A DNA stretch of 64,000 nt from Pantoea sp. SOD02. GTDB lineage: Bacteria > Pseudomonadota > Gammaproteobacteria > Enterobacterales > Enterobacteriaceae. The translations under genes were made by a program, and so were the position numbers. Every line of letters starts with the position of its first letter. Within the stretch, counting starts at the first letter, position 1. The DNA lies in contig NZ_CP102604.1 of the NCBI RefSeq assembly GCF_024707505.1, positions 2,046,001-2,110,000 of the forward strand. Reading direction: 5' to 3'. Below the pieces are notes generated by a model. That model was not told the origin of the DNA and searched no databases. It saw only the letters and a list, made by a program, of their open reading frames with translations. This document shows, one piece after another, positions 51,655 through 61,610 of the stretch.

Positions 51655-53119
51655 ATGCAAGTTCCTTAGCAGGTTGGCTGAGCGCGGCAAAGCGTGCCTG
51701 ATGGGCAGCGAAGGCGCTGTTGTTCAACGGTTCAAATTTTTCTAACGGGAAGTTTTGGCTAATGCAGCGGCGTAAATCGCTGACGTCTCGCAGTTCGCCT
51801 AAAGCAATGAGTTGGCAGCCGACGTTACCGAGCGTTGAGGCTTCAATTGGCCCGGCTAATACCGGCAGTTGGCAGGCATCGGCACACAATTGGTTTAACA
51901 GTGGGTTCTGACTGCCGCCGCCCACCACATGCAGTTGACGCAGCGGTGCAGCGCGCAATGTGCCAAGTTCGCCAATCACCTGGCGATAGAGCAAGGCCAG
52001 ACTGTCAAAGATGGTGCGGGCCAGCGCGGCAGGCGTCTGCGGAACGGGCATGTTCTGTTCGGCGCAGGCGTTCTGAATCTCCTGAACCATGCTGTCTGGA
52101 TTGATAAAACGGCTGTGATTGGGGTTAACCAGCGCACGACAGGCAGGTTCTTTTTCAGCGTCTTTGATCAGCGAGCAGAGATCGGTAATGTGCAACTCGG
52201 TGCAGACACGTTGCAGCAGCCACAAACCCATAATGTTTTTCAGAACACGGTAGCCTTCAGCACCACCTTCATTGGTTATGTTGGCATTGAGCGCCGCCGT
52301 GCTGACACAAGGCTGCAAGCTCTCAATCCCCATCAGCGACCAGGTTCCCGAGCTGAGATAAGCGGCATCATCCTGCATTAACGGCGTGGCCAAAACCGCA
52401 CTCGCTGTATCGTGTGTCGCAACTGCGATCACCGGAATGTTGTTGCCGCTGGCGCTGGTCCAATAACCAACGGTATTGCCTGGTGAGGTTGGTTTACCGA
52501 ACCATTTAGCCGGTACGCCAGCCCAGCCGAGTAAATCGCTGTCCCATTCACCGCTGTGAATATTGAGCAGTTGTGTGGTGGTGGCGTTGGTGTATTCCCA
52601 GTTCATCTGGCCCGTAAGGCGATAGTGCAGATAGTCTGGAATCATCAGCGCATGCTGCACTTTTTCCTGCCAATCTGGCTGCTGTTGATGCAGCGCGTGC
52701 AGTTGATAGAGCGTGTTGAAAGGCAAGAACTGAATACCGGTGCGCTGATAGATCGCACCTTTGCCGAGATCATTAATGGCCTGAGCCATATGCCCTTCCG
52801 TGCGCTTGTCGCGATAGCTTACCGCCTCGCCGACGCGCTCACCGTTGGCATCGAGTAACACCAAATCAACGCCCCAGGTATCGATGCCGATGCTGTCCGG
52901 CACAATACCTTCATCATCTAGCTGGGCCAGCCCTAAACGAATCTCCTGCTCCAGTCGATCCAAATCCCAACAATCATAATCTGCACGGCGCACACGCTGA
53001 TTGGTGAAGCGACGGACTTCGCGCAGGCTGATCTGCTGATTCGCTGAACTCCATTGTGCGAGCATCACGCGCCCGCTGGATGCGCCTAAATCAATGGCAA
53101 CAATGTTACGCATACTCAT
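51647..53119 (-). CDS. rhaB: Rhamnulokinase
   Basis: 490 residues. The FGGY N-terminus is [17 protein letters not shown], then [13 protein letters not shown] near residue 80, [11 protein letters not shown] near 235, and [19 protein letters not shown] near 400. It phosphorylates L-rhamnulose at C1. First gene of rhaB-A-D-M, divergent from rhaS. CAGGAAGA precedes the start. Confidence 0.96.
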   Translation of the reverse strand: MSMRNIVAIDLGASSGRVMLAQWSSANQQISLREVRRFTNQRVRRADYDCWDLDRLEQEIRLGLAQLDDEGIVPDSIGIDTWGVDLVLLDANGERVGEAVSYRDKRTEGHMAQAINDLGKGAIYQRTGIQFLPFNTLYQLHALHQQQPDWQEKVQHALMIPDYLHYRLTGQMNWEYTNATTTQLLNIHSGEWDSDLLGWAGVPAKWFGKPTSPGNTVGYWTSASGNNIPVIAVATHDTASAVLATPLMQDDAAYLSSGTWSLMGIESLQPCVSTAALNANITNEGGAEGYRVLKNIMGLWLLQRVCTELHITDLCSLIKDAEKEPACRALVNPNHSRFINPDSMVQEIQNACAEQNMPVPQTPAALARTIFDSLALLYRQVIGELGTLRAAPLRQLHVVGGGSQNPLLNQLCADACQLPVLAGPIEASTLGNVGCQLIALGELRDVSDLRRCISQNFPLEKFEPLNNSAFAAHQARFAALSQPAKELAYD

Positions 53120-53409
53120 GGCGTGTTCTTCCTGTGATGAGATGACTACAGATTAGAAATCTCTGCTTTTTGCCACCTTCCCCTTACTGCCAGTGCGTAA
53201 TAGTCGCTGGCACGCTAACAAAGAAGTTCGTGAGAAAGCTCACAGAACCACACAAGAAGAGAGATGTGAGCCTTGCCGCATTTCCGTCAATCACTGGTGA
53301 GATCTTGAAAAATTAGCCATTTTCCTGCGCCACTAAGTTGAAAATTCAAGGTAAGGTGCGGGGCGCCTGCGTAGACTCGGCAACAGTTGAGTTAATAAAG
53401 AGGCGAATC
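53120..53409. promoter_or_regulatory. rhaB-rhaS divergent control region with CRP site
   Basis: 290 bases without a gene. CGTGA-GAAAGC-TCACA at 53229-53244 matches 9 of 10 CRP core bases and is the best such site in the window. TGTGAGCCTTGCCGCAT near 53270 is a weaker one. In E. coli CRP acts with RhaS at rhaB and with RhaR at rhaS. The direct-repeat RhaS/RhaR half-sites were not resolved. Confidence 0.7.
53229..53244. promoter_or_regulatory. CRP-binding site in the rha control region
   Basis: CGTGA, six bases, TCACA: only the first core base differs from consensus. Centred 118 bases from the rhaB start and 174 from rhaS. Confidence 0.7.
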
Positions 53410-54231
53410 ATGACCGTTCTACATAGCGCAGATTTCTTCCCGGAAGGGAATTACGCCATCGCCATTGAGCCGCGCGTGCCGCAGCAGGCATTTCCGGAGC
53501 ACCATCATGATTTCCATGAGATTGTGTTAGTGGAACAAGGTTCTGGCATTCATGTGTTTAATGGTCAACCACAGGCTTTATCCGCAGGATGCGTGTGCTT
53601 CGTGCGCGATCACGATCGCCATCTTTATGAGCAAACGGAGAATTTATGTCTGACCAACGTGCTGTATCGCAGTCCGGCGGCATTCCGTTTTCTCTCGGGT
53701 TTGCAGGAACTCCTGCCGCGCGAAGAAGAGGACCACTACGCGTCGCACTGGCGCATTAATCACAAGGTAATGGCGCAGGCGCTGCAAATCGTTACACAGA
53801 TGAAGCAGCAAGATGCATGGTCGTTGGAACGGCACGCACGTCAGGAGCAACTTTTTCTGCAACTGTTGGTGTTGTTGCGCGAAGCGGCTCACAACGATCA
53901 ATCACAGGATCAGGAAGCCCGCTTGCATCGGTTGCTCGACTGGCTCAATGAGCACTACAGTGAAGAGATTGTGTGGGATGCCTTAGCCGATCGTTTTTCA
54001 TTGTCGCTGCGTACCCTGCACCGCCAGATGAAGCAGCAAACCGGCAATACACCGCAGCGTTACCTGAATCGGCTTCGCCTGTTACAGGCGCGGCATTTAC
54101 TGCGTCATAGCGATATGCGCATAACAGACATTGCCTACCAGTGCGGATTTGGTGACAGCAACCATTTCTCCACGCTGTTCCGGCGAGAATTTGGCTGCGC
54201 GCCCAGAGCGGAGCGCCAGCAGATGCTATAA
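53410..54231 (+). CDS. rhaS: HTH-type transcriptional activator RhaS
   Basis: 273 residues from the ATG at 53410, where similarity to E. coli RhaS begins ([20 protein letters not shown]). The N-terminal cupin sensor includes [15 protein letters not shown] and [11 protein letters not shown]. The C-terminal AraC domain has the two helix-turn-helix units [20 protein letters not shown] and [20 protein letters not shown]. With L-rhamnose it activates rhaBAD and rhaT. Confidence 0.95.
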   Translation: MTVLHSADFFPEGNYAIAIEPRVPQQAFPEHHHDFHEIVLVEQGSGIHVFNGQPQALSAGCVCFVRDHDRHLYEQTENLCLTNVLYRSPAAFRFLSGLQELLPREEEDHYASHWRINHKVMAQALQIVTQMKQQDAWSLERHARQEQLFLQLLVLLREAAHNDQSQDQEARLHRLLDWLNEHYSEEIVWDALADRFSLSLRTLHRQMKQQTGNTPQRYLNRLRLLQARHLLRHSDMRITDIAYQCGFGDSNHFSTLFRREFGCAPRAERQQML

Positions 54232-54246
54232 CGGGAGCGTTTCCTC

Positions 54247-55113
54247 ATGTCGCTGATCTTAACGCGCGAAGACTATTTTCCGGCCACCAATCTGCCGATT
54301 GCTGTGGCCGAGCGCATGCCGCAGCCCTCCTTCCCTCCGCACCGTCATGAATTCAGTGAAATCGTTATCGTCTGGCGCGGTAACGGCCTGCATGTGTTGA
54401 ACGATCGTCCATGGTTGATAACCTGCGGCGACGTTTTTTACATTCACGATAACGACTGCCACAGCTACGACAGCGTCAACGACCTGGCGCTGGATAACAT
54501 TCTTTACTGCCGCGATCGCTTTCGTCTTGGCCTTGACTGGAGCCAGTTGCTGCCGCCGCAAGAAGAAGATTCGCCGGGCTGCTGGCGTTTGACCACACGC
54601 GGGATGGCGTTAGCGCGTGGCGTGATTAGCCAACTTGAGCGCGAGAGCCGCAAAAGTGATTCGCTATCGATTCAACTCTCCGAAGCGCTGTTTTTGCAAC
54701 TCGCGCTGATTTTGCGTCGTCACGGTTATGCTGCCGATCGGCCCTGGGCATTGCCTGAAGGTGAGCAACTGGATCTGCTGATGTCGGCGCTGCAAGGTGC
54801 CGTCAGTCGTCCATTCGATTTGGCGGTGTTTTGCCAGCAGAATCAGTTAAGCGAGCGCGCGTTAAAACAGCTGTTTCGCCAGCAAACCGGTATGACCGTG
54901 GGACACTATTTACGGCAGCTGCAGCTGTGCCAGGCGAAGTATCTGTTGCGTACACAGGATTGCTTAATCAGTGAAGTGGCCGCGCGTTGCGGTTTCGATG
55001 ACAGTAACTACTTTTCGGTGGTGTTTACGCGGGAAACCGGTTTAACGCCGAGTGCGTGGCGGCAGCGCTTCCTGCCGCATCGCGAACTCTCAACTGAGAA
55101 AGTTAAAGCCTGA
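54247..55113 (+). CDS. rhaR: HTH-type transcriptional activator RhaR
   Basis: 288 residues, 15 bases after rhaS. The sensor domain has [20 protein letters not shown] and [13 protein letters not shown]; the AraC domain ends [20 protein letters not shown]. RhaR activates rhaSR in response to rhamnose. The final bases of the gene form the first arm of the terminator at 55108. Confidence 0.95.
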   Translation: MSLILTREDYFPATNLPIAVAERMPQPSFPPHRHEFSEIVIVWRGNGLHVLNDRPWLITCGDVFYIHDNDCHSYDSVNDLALDNILYCRDRFRLGLDWSQLLPPQEEDSPGCWRLTTRGMALARGVISQLERESRKSDSLSIQLSEALFLQLALILRRHGYAADRPWALPEGEQLDLLMSALQGAVSRPFDLAVFCQQNQLSERALKQLFRQQTGMTVGHYLRQLQLCQAKYLLRTQDCLISEVAARCGFDDSNYFSVVFTRETGLTPSAWRQRFLPHRELSTEKVKA

Positions 55114-55138
55114 CGCGAGGTGTGCGTCAGGCCTTTTA
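55108..55138. terminator. Terminator between rhaR and rhaT
   Basis: GCCTGACGC-GAGGTGT-GCGTCAGGC is followed by CTTTTATT on the plus strand. It overlaps the rhaR stop codon and lies directly before the end of the convergent rhaT gene, so it probably ends both. Confidence 0.9.
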
Positions 55139-56173
55139 TTAGTTTGCTAATCCTAATCCTACAATGTTGGCGGCAATGATAATCACCACACAACCCAGTG
55201 ACAGCACGCGCACAGGGCGTTGACCCGCTGACTTCCACTCTTTCAGCACCAGACCAACCAAGCCACCGCACAGCACGTAGAGACTCATATGCAGCATCCA
55301 GCTGACAAAGTCATACTGTGCTGGGATTTTGGCGTGGCCCCAGGCGTAGAAGAAGAACTGCAGATACCACATGGTGCCGCCCAGCACGGCAAACGCGATA
55401 TTGGCCAGCAGCATCGGTTTGGCGACGGAGAAATCACGGCGAACAGAAAGATCGGTTTTTACTGCCAGACGGATAAAGCAATAAGCCAGATTGACTAATG
55501 CACCGCCGCCCATGATCACCACATAGCTTGGCAACGCCACATACAACGGATTGATACCCAGATTGGCTGCGGCTTCATGCATCGGCTTGGCGGCATCCAT
55601 CGCAAATGACATGCCAGCGGAGAAGATGCCGCACATCACCGCCAGAATCAGCCCTTTCTTCAGATTGAACTCTTCGGCGTTGATGCCAAGCGCCCGCTCT
55701 TTTAACAGACCGGCACGTGAAACAATAGCCACACCAATCAACGCAACAAACACGCCGAGCAGAGTCATACGTCCACCGGTAGAGTTAAATAGCTCAACAA
55801 AGCGTCCCTGCAGCAGCGGCGTCATTAAGGTACCCACCACTAAGGTGATACCGATGGCAATCCCGATGCCCATCGACATACCGAGGTAGCGCATGGTCAA
55901 CCCGTAGTTGATGTTTCCAATGCCCCACATGGCACCAAACAGAAACACCGGCATCAGTTGAGAGAAACTAAAGCTGCCGTAATACGCCCAGAAGTTCGGC
56001 AGTAATACCGCACTCACTGCCCAGGGAAGAATCAGCCACGACATTATGCCGCCTACCGACCACATCGTTTCCCAGGACCACTTTTTCACCTGCTTAAATG
56101 GAGCATAAAAACAGGCGGCACTGGCGGCACCCACCAGATGCCAGAAAATACCTGCAATGATGGCACTGTTCAT
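55139..56173 (-). CDS. rhaT: L-rhamnose/proton symporter
   Basis: 344 residues, ten membrane segments, matching E. coli RhaT in length. Segments such as [20 protein letters not shown] at the start, [20 protein letters not shown] near residue 90, and FAWPI-like [16 protein letters not shown] near 285 are family marks. It imports L-rhamnose, with L-lyxose as a weaker substrate. It completes a full catabolic locus. Confidence 0.95.
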   Translation of the reverse strand: MNSAIIAGIFWHLVGAASAACFYAPFKQVKKWSWETMWSVGGIMSWLILPWAVSAVLLPNFWAYYGSFSFSQLMPVFLFGAMWGIGNINYGLTMRYLGMSMGIGIAIGITLVVGTLMTPLLQGRFVELFNSTGGRMTLLGVFVALIGVAIVSRAGLLKERALGINAEEFNLKKGLILAVMCGIFSAGMSFAMDAAKPMHEAAANLGINPLYVALPSYVVIMGGGALVNLAYCFIRLAVKTDLSVRRDFSVAKPMLLANIAFAVLGGTMWYLQFFFYAWGHAKIPAQYDFVSWMLHMSLYVLCGGLVGLVLKEWKSAGQRPVRVLSLGCVVIIIAANIVGLGLAN

Positions 56174-56539
56174 TGTTATTCCTTCGTAAGGTTGAGGCCA
56201 ACAGGAAACCGGCGGTCTCCCGATTACCGGCAGTCTACGGTGGGCAGCTTTTCGTCAGCCTTTGGATGGCTGCCGGAAAGCGGAGGTTGCTGGCAAAATT
56301 CGGTGGGTCGTCAACATAAGGATCACAAAATTGCATTTGCATGTAGAACACGAGGTGTTTTTTATAAGTCGCTTATTATTCAGCATATTTTTCTATTGTG
56401 CTGTGTCGATCAGCACAGTTTTTGATTCACTGCCACTGCAACAGTTAACATGGCAGTCACACAAAGCCGCGCACCAGACTTTCCCCGCAGGCGTTTAATC
56501 CGTATAACGTTGGGAAAATCATCAGGACGAAGGATTGAG
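56174..56539. promoter_or_regulatory. Control region upstream of rhaT and of the small gene at 56.5 kb
   Basis: 366 bases with no gene I can support. It must hold the rhaT promoter with RhaS sites and the promoter of the divergent small gene. I could not place a convincing CRP site or RhaS half-site pair by eye. AT-rich between 56320 and 56420. Confidence 0.3.
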
Positions 56540-56863
56540 ATGAATACCAAGAGATTGCGGCTACTGCTGTCACAATCAGTGAGCCGCGTGATGCTGGATG
56601 ACATCCGCGCCATCGTGCCAGCGCAGGCGCTTAACGTCTTTATTAATGGATTAGATGAGACGCACTACGCCACGCTGGATTGCGTGCAGAGCGAAGAGAA
56701 TTGCGCCCTGCTGGCGTCGGTGATTGTGGTGTGGCGCCAGCTGGGTCACATTCATGCGATTCATTATCAGAAAGGTGAGCATCTTCGTCAGGTCGATGAC
56801 GCCACGCAATTCCAGCTGTTCAGTATGATGAAAACCCATCGCGCGATCGTGCAGATCGCTTAA
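56540..56863 (+). CDS. Hypothetical protein, 107 residues
   Basis: Starts at ATG 56540 with AAGGA upstream. A basic N-terminus (MNTKRLRLLLSQSVSRVM) is followed by a soluble, mixed alpha/beta sequence with VPAQALNVFINGLDETHYATL and VIVVWRQLGHIHAIHYQKGE. Codon use looks like that of neighbouring genes. I recognise no domain. It is followed 14 bases later by the YoaK-like peptide gene, so the two could share a transcript. Confidence 0.65.
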   Translation: MNTKRLRLLLSQSVSRVMLDDIRAIVPAQALNVFINGLDETHYATLDCVQSEENCALLASVIVVWRQLGHIHAIHYQKGEHLRQVDDATQFQLFSMMKTHRAIVQIA

Positions 56864-56877
56864 CTCTCGGGATGACT

Positions 56878-56976
56878 ATGAAAATCGGACTGCTTTTCCC
56901 TATTGCCATCATCATTGCTGGCGTCAGTTTTTTGGCGTGGTTTATTGCCAGCGGCGCGGCGATGCCGGGTTCCTGA
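56878..56976 (+). CDS. yoaK: YoaK-family small membrane protein (32 residues)
   Basis: The peptide starts MKIGLLFPIAII, continues with a single membrane segment containing FLAWFIASG, and ends MPGS. It matches E. coli YoaK (also 32 residues) in length and in the start MxIGxxFP, FLAWF and PG near the end. A frame-compatible ATG two codons upstream lies too close to the CTCGGG that serves as a weak ribosome site. Function of YoaK is not known. The gene is too short for routine gene finding. Confidence 0.8.
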   Translation: MKIGLLFPIAIIIAGVSFLAWFIASGAAMPGS

Positions 56977-57178
56977 CATTTATTTAACATACGTTGAATC
57001 GCCTCTAACCCGCTGAAAGCGCGGCATTTCGCCAGGAATGCTGCGTCTGTCGTGCTGTTCTTCCCTTCTTTGCCATCCCTCAAGTCGCATTGGCAATAGC
57101 AAAAAGGTGCAATACCGCGATCTGTTTCACTCTGCACTTCACAAATCTTTAACGAAACCGATCGCGGAGAACCTGCAC

Positions 57179-58615
57179 ATGACAACACACCATCAACATT
57201 ACATTAATGGCGCGTTTGTTGCCGATCAGAACGACAAGTGGATAGAAGTGATTAACCCAGCAACCGAGGCGTTACTGTCGCGCGTGCCGGAAGGCAGCAA
57301 ACACGATGCCGCGCAGGCCATCGACGCTGCTGAAGTGGCGCAGCCGGATTGGGAAGCACTTCCTGCCGTGGAACGCGGCAACTGGTTGCGTAAAATTGCC
57401 GTCGCTATTCGTCAGCGTGAGCCGGAACTCACCGCCACTATCGTCGCCGAAGGCGGAAAAACCCAGGGGCTGGCGCAAACTGAAGTGCTGTTTACCGCCG
57501 ATTATCTTGAGTACATGGCCGAGTGGGCACGCCGTTATGATGGCGAGATCGTTAACAGCGATCGTCCTAACGAAAACATCTTCGTGTTCAAGAAAGCGAT
57601 TGGCGTCACCACCGGCATTCTGCCGTGGAACTTCCCCTTCTTCCTGATTGCGCGCAAAGCCGCGCCCGCGCTGGTAACCGGCAATACCATTGTTATCAAG
57701 CCCAGTGAGCTGACGCCTAACAATGCGGCAATTTTTGCGCAAATCATCCATGAAATTGGTCTGCCAAAAGGTGTGATCAACTTTGTTTATGGCTATGGCC
57801 CGGAGATTGGTCAGGAGTTGGCGGGCAACCCGAAAGTCGGGCTGGTCAGTTTGACCGGCAGCGTCAACGCCGGTATCGCCACTATGGAAGCTGCGGCGAA
57901 AAACGTCACCAAAGTCTCGCTGGAGCTGGGCGGAAAAGCGCCGGCTATCGTGATGGATGATGCTGACCTCGAACTTGCAGTAAAAGCAATCGTCAGCTCC
58001 CGTGTGATCAACACCGGACAGGTTTGTAACTGTGCTGAGCGCGTTTACGTGCAGGAAGGCATTTACGACCGCTTTATCAGCGCCCTGACCACCGCCATGC
58101 AGCAGGTGAAGTTCGGTAATCCGGCCGAGCAGAATGATATTGATATGGGTCCGCTGATCACGGCGGCCGCGCTGGAGCGCGTTGAGCAGAAAGTGGCGAA
58201 CGCGGTCGCGGATGGCGGCAAAGTAGTGCTGGGCGGCAAGCGTGCAGGCAGCAAAGGATTCTATTTTGAGCCAACTATCATCACGGGCGTGCGTCAGGAT
58301 ATGGAGATCATGCAGCAAGAGATTTTTGGTCCGGTGCTGCCAGTGATGACCTTTAAAACTCTTGATGAAGCCGTAGCGCTGGCGAATGACTGCGAATACG
58401 GTCTGACTTCATCGATTTACACCCAAAGCCTCAACACCGCGATGGTTTCCCTGCGTAAGCTGAAGTTTGGCGAAACCTACATCAACCGCGAGAATTTCGA
58501 GGCGATGCAAGGTTTCCATGCGGGCTGGCGTAAATCGGGCATTGGCGGTGCCGATGGCCGTCACGGTTTGGAAGAGTTTTTGCAGACACACGTGGCGTAT
58601 TTGCAGTTCTCGTAA
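57179..58615 (+). CDS. aldA: Lactaldehyde/glycolaldehyde dehydrogenase
   Basis: 478 residues from ATG 57179 with GCGGAGA upstream (E. coli AldA 479). Motifs: GILPWNFPFFLIARK near residue 150, NTIVIKPSE for NAD, LTGSVNAG, the catalytic Glu in LELGGKAP near 250 and catalytic Cys in NTGQVCNCAERV near 285. GETYINRENFEAMQGFHAGW near the end is typical of AldA. It oxidises L-lactaldehyde from rhamnose to L-lactate, and glycolaldehyde to glycolate. Placement near rha fits this role; in E. coli the two are far apart. Confidence 0.94.
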   Translation: MTTHHQHYINGAFVADQNDKWIEVINPATEALLSRVPEGSKHDAAQAIDAAEVAQPDWEALPAVERGNWLRKIAVAIRQREPELTATIVAEGGKTQGLAQTEVLFTADYLEYMAEWARRYDGEIVNSDRPNENIFVFKKAIGVTTGILPWNFPFFLIARKAAPALVTGNTIVIKPSELTPNNAAIFAQIIHEIGLPKGVINFVYGYGPEIGQELAGNPKVGLVSLTGSVNAGIATMEAAAKNVTKVSLELGGKAPAIVMDDADLELAVKAIVSSRVINTGQVCNCAERVYVQEGIYDRFISALTTAMQQVKFGNPAEQNDIDMGPLITAAALERVEQKVANAVADGGKVVLGGKRAGSKGFYFEPTIITGVRQDMEIMQQEIFGPVLPVMTFKTLDEAVALANDCEYGLTSSIYTQSLNTAMVSLRKLKFGETYINRENFEAMQGFHAGWRKSGIGGADGRHGLEEFLQTHVAYLQFS

Positions 58616-58761
58616 TGTCGCCATTTATGGCGTAATGCCGCTCAATTAAGCATTAATTTGCATGTGTATGCAGGTGCGCATGAATGCGCACCCTACGAAA
58701 AATGCGCCAACCCTTTGTAGGGGCGCCATTTATGGCGACCAGGTGCGCATCCCTGCGCACC
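58611..58761. repeat. Cluster of four GTAGGG-type palindromic repeats between aldA and the MHS transporter gene
   Basis: A degenerate unit at 58611-58632 (CGTAATGTCGCCAT...) starts at the aldA stop codon. Next are an inverted unit at 58672-58696 ending CCCTAC, a direct unit at 58717-58740 starting GTAGGGG, and a partial palindrome at 58741-58761 (AGGTGCGCA...TGCGCACC). Both core types seen elsewhere, CGCCAT/ATGGCG and TGCGCA palindromes, occur here. Genes on both sides converge on the cluster. Confidence 0.85.
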
Positions 58762-58769
58762 TGAAACCG

Positions 58770-60044
58770 TTAAGAAACCCGCTTCTGGCTGCGCAGCAGC
58801 GCCAGGCCGCTTAACACCGACATCGCCATCAGATAATAGCCGGGCGCCAGGCTGGTACCAGTCGCGCTAATCAGCAGTGTACAAATCAGCGGTGCAAAGC
58901 CACCAAACACCGTCACCGCCACGTTATAGCTGATCGCCATGCCGCTGGCGCGCGTACCAATCGGGAACAGATCCGCCATCACTGATGGCACCGTCGAGAA
59001 ATAGATCGATTTCAGCAGCGCCATCCAGCACACCAGCAAAATCAGGGTAGTCGGCGTGGTGTGATCAACCACCAGCTTAAATGCCGGATAGATGGTAACG
59101 ATCAGCAGAATCAACGATCCCCACATTAGCGGCACGCGTCCTACGCGCTCTGCCCATAACCCCATGATTGGCGTGACCACCGTCAGAATCACGCCCGCCA
59201 ACAAGGTGGCGGTAAACGCTACGCTGCCTGACAAGTGCAGATTTTTAGTGGCGTAAGTCGGCACATAGTTGAGCATGTAGTTCACCGCAGTCGAGATCAC
59301 CATCAGGCCGATTGCCAACAGCATCAACTCCTTCTGGCGGCCAAACAGACTCTTTAGCGGCGCGGCTTCCGGTTTATGCTCAGCAAAGCTCGCTGGTTCA
59401 TGCACGTGACGTCGGATATAGATCCCCAGCGGACCAATCAGCAGGCCGAAGGCGAACGGAATGCGCCATCCCCAATCCTGAATCTGGCTTTCGGTGAGAA
59501 TCTGCGTCAATCCAAGGCCAAACGCTGATGCCATCAATGTACTGGCGCCCTGCGTGGCGAACTGCCAGCTGGCGATAAAGGCTTTACGCTCCGGGAAATG
59601 CTCAACCAGGAACGCCGTCGAGCTGCCAAATTCACCGCCGGCAGAGAAACCCTGCACCAGACGCGCCAGCAAAATCAGCAGTGGCGCCATCAGGCCAATG
59701 CTGCTGTAGCTCGGCATAAAGGTGATGACTGCACCGCCGAGCATCATCAGGTTAATCGATAACAGCAGCGCTTTTTTACGTCCGTGGCGATCGGCATAGT
59801 TGCCCAGCACAATCGCGCCGAGCGGACGAATCAGGAATGACACGCCAAAACTACCAAAGGTCAGCAACATCGAGACCGACGGATCGCTGGTGGGAAAGAA
59901 GGCATGCGCAATGTAGCTGGCAAAAAAGCCGTACACAGCGATATCAAACCACTCCAGCGCATTACCGATACAGGTGGCGAACAGCGTTTTGTGCAGATTG
60001 GGTTTTGCCGCGCTCAACGGCATCGCCGTATTCAATGTACTCAT
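58770..60044 (-). CDS. MFS transporter, metabolite:proton symporter (MHS) family
   Basis: 424 residues from the ATG at 60044 with AGGAGG 6 bases upstream. About twelve membrane segments. The start LFATCIGNALEWFDIAVYGF is the MHS family signature, followed by FLIRPLGAIVLGNYADRHGR (motif A) near residue 70 and LARLVQGFSAGGEFGSSTAF near 120. Relatives import citrate, shikimate, proline/betaine and dicarboxylates. The ATGA overlap with the M20 peptidase gene means the substrate is probably what that enzyme processes. Confidence 0.88.
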   Translation of the reverse strand: MSTLNTAMPLSAAKPNLHKTLFATCIGNALEWFDIAVYGFFASYIAHAFFPTSDPSVSMLLTFGSFGVSFLIRPLGAIVLGNYADRHGRKKALLLSINLMMLGGAVITFMPSYSSIGLMAPLLILLARLVQGFSAGGEFGSSTAFLVEHFPERKAFIASWQFATQGASTLMASAFGLGLTQILTESQIQDWGWRIPFAFGLLIGPLGIYIRRHVHEPASFAEHKPEAAPLKSLFGRQKELMLLAIGLMVISTAVNYMLNYVPTYATKNLHLSGSVAFTATLLAGVILTVVTPIMGLWAERVGRVPLMWGSLILLIVTIYPAFKLVVDHTTPTTLILLVCWMALLKSIYFSTVPSVMADLFPIGTRASGMAISYNVAVTVFGGFAPLICTLLISATGTSLAPGYYLMAMSVLSGLALLRSQKRVS

Positions 60045-61462
60045 TGGCCACCTCCTACGTGCGCACGATGCTGCGCCACCAGTTCCGTTCCCTGCTCGCC
60101 GAGATCCCACAGCAGACGCGTCATGATCTGCAAACCTTCGCGGGCAATCGATTTCAACATATGCTCGTTAACGCCATGCTGGCCGCAGGCCGGATACGAA
60201 TGCGGAACCCACAAGGTGGGCAAGCCGAGAATGTCAGAGAACACTTCATTGGGCAGCGAACCGCCGAGGTTAGGCAGCAGCGCCGGTTTCTTGCCGCTGG
60301 TTTCCGCCATGCTGCTAAGAACCCAATTGACCAGCGGATCGGTGGGATCAAGGCGTGTCGCGGGCGATCCGCGCATAAACTCCACGTCCACATAGTCAAA
60401 ACCGTGCTCTTGCAGATGGGCGCGCACATGCTGGGCGAGGTTTTCCCAATCGGTGCCCACCACAAAACGCAGCTGACAAACCGCCGTAGCACTGCCCGGA
60501 ATGGCATTCATTGGACGTGCCGGATTGCCGGTGAGGAATGACAACACTTCCAGCGTGTTCCAGCCATACAGGCGTTCGGTCGGCGTCAGTCCCGGCTCGC
60601 CCCAGTTCACGTCAATGTCGGGATCGCCCGGCATGCCGCCGACTTCGATATCGCTCAGAATATCGCGCACCTGCGGCGTCAGAGAGTTAGGTTTCAGCGC
60701 CTCAACCTGTAACACGCCCTGTGCGTTGACTAGCGAGGCGATGGCGTTGGCCAACTGCGTACCCGGATTGCTCAGCAATCCGCCCCAGTTGCCGGAGTGA
60801 TAGGCGTTGTCTCGCGCGTTAACGCTCAAACGGAAGTTAACCGCACCACGTGAGCCCAGAAACAGCGTGGGACGAATCGCGTTGAGGCGCGGACCGTCTG
60901 AGGCGATAAACAGATCGGCTTGCAGCAATTCGCCATGCTGCTGGCACAACTGCGCCAGTCCCGGCGAGCTGATCTCTTCGCCCATCTCAAACAGCATTTT
61001 GCAGTTGAAGCCCAGGCTGCCACCGCGCAACTGATACACCTGCTCCAGCGCCGCCAGATTGACAGAGTGCTGGCCCTTGTTATCGGCGCTGCCGCGCGCA
61101 TACCAGCGATCGCCCTCTTCAACCATCTGCCACGGCGATAAGCCGTCGCGCCAGTTTTCATCGTCACCAAACACCACATCGCCGTGACCATAGCTGAGCA
61201 AGGTTGGCAGCTGCAGATTTTCAATGCGTACCGCCACGAGGAACGGTCGATTAGCGGCTTCCGGGTTGTCGATGAAGTGCAAAGTAAAGCCCAGTGCAAT
61301 CAGCTGCGGGCCGATCTCATCCTGCAAATAACGCTGTAGCTCGCTGTCACGATCCTCGCGCTGGCTTTCGGTGCGTTGCGCCACACGACGCGCCAAAATA
61401 CGTTGAAATTCCCCGCTGTCAAAATAAGCGGTGGCCTGTTGAACCGCCTGTTGTGCTGTCAT
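60041..61462 (-). CDS. M20-family metallopeptidase (ArgE/DapE/carboxypeptidase type)
   Basis: 473 residues. Zinc-site segments are LLSYGHGDVVFGDD (His, near residue 87), RGSADNKGQHS (Asp bridging, near 122), FEMGEEISSPG (catalytic and zinc Glu, near 158) and the C-terminal VPHSYPACGQHGVNEH. It hydrolyses an amide or peptide bond; M20 family substrates range from dipeptides to N-acylated amino acids. It is coupled to an MHS importer and is divergent from a LysR gene, so this looks like a small inducible uptake-and-hydrolysis unit. Confidence 0.87.
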   Translation of the reverse strand: MTAQQAVQQATAYFDSGEFQRILARRVAQRTESQREDRDSELQRYLQDEIGPQLIALGFTLHFIDNPEAANRPFLVAVRIENLQLPTLLSYGHGDVVFGDDENWRDGLSPWQMVEEGDRWYARGSADNKGQHSVNLAALEQVYQLRGGSLGFNCKMLFEMGEEISSPGLAQLCQQHGELLQADLFIASDGPRLNAIRPTLFLGSRGAVNFRLSVNARDNAYHSGNWGGLLSNPGTQLANAIASLVNAQGVLQVEALKPNSLTPQVRDILSDIEVGGMPGDPDIDVNWGEPGLTPTERLYGWNTLEVLSFLTGNPARPMNAIPGSATAVCQLRFVVGTDWENLAQHVRAHLQEHGFDYVDVEFMRGSPATRLDPTDPLVNWVLSSMAETSGKKPALLPNLGGSLPNEVFSDILGLPTLWVPHSYPACGQHGVNEHMLKSIAREGLQIMTRLLWDLGEQGTELVAQHRAHVGGGQ

Positions 61463-61610
61463 GTTTGCCCTGTCTTTTATTGTTTTGTCGTTAATTCATC
61501 TTTGCGGAAACGCTGCTTTGCCACAATTATCAATTTATCGAGTAAGATTTGCTTTTATGGCAAAGCTAGCCTGCCCGATTTCGAGGCATGCACCACCATG
61601 AGGCACCCGC
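61463..61610. promoter_or_regulatory. Divergent region between M20 peptidase and LysR genes
   Basis: 148 bases. LysR regulators usually bind such gaps at T-N11-A sites. TTTATGGCAAAGC near 61554 and ATTATCAATTTATCGAGTAA near 61525 are AT-rich candidates. No palindrome stands out. Confidence 0.3.
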
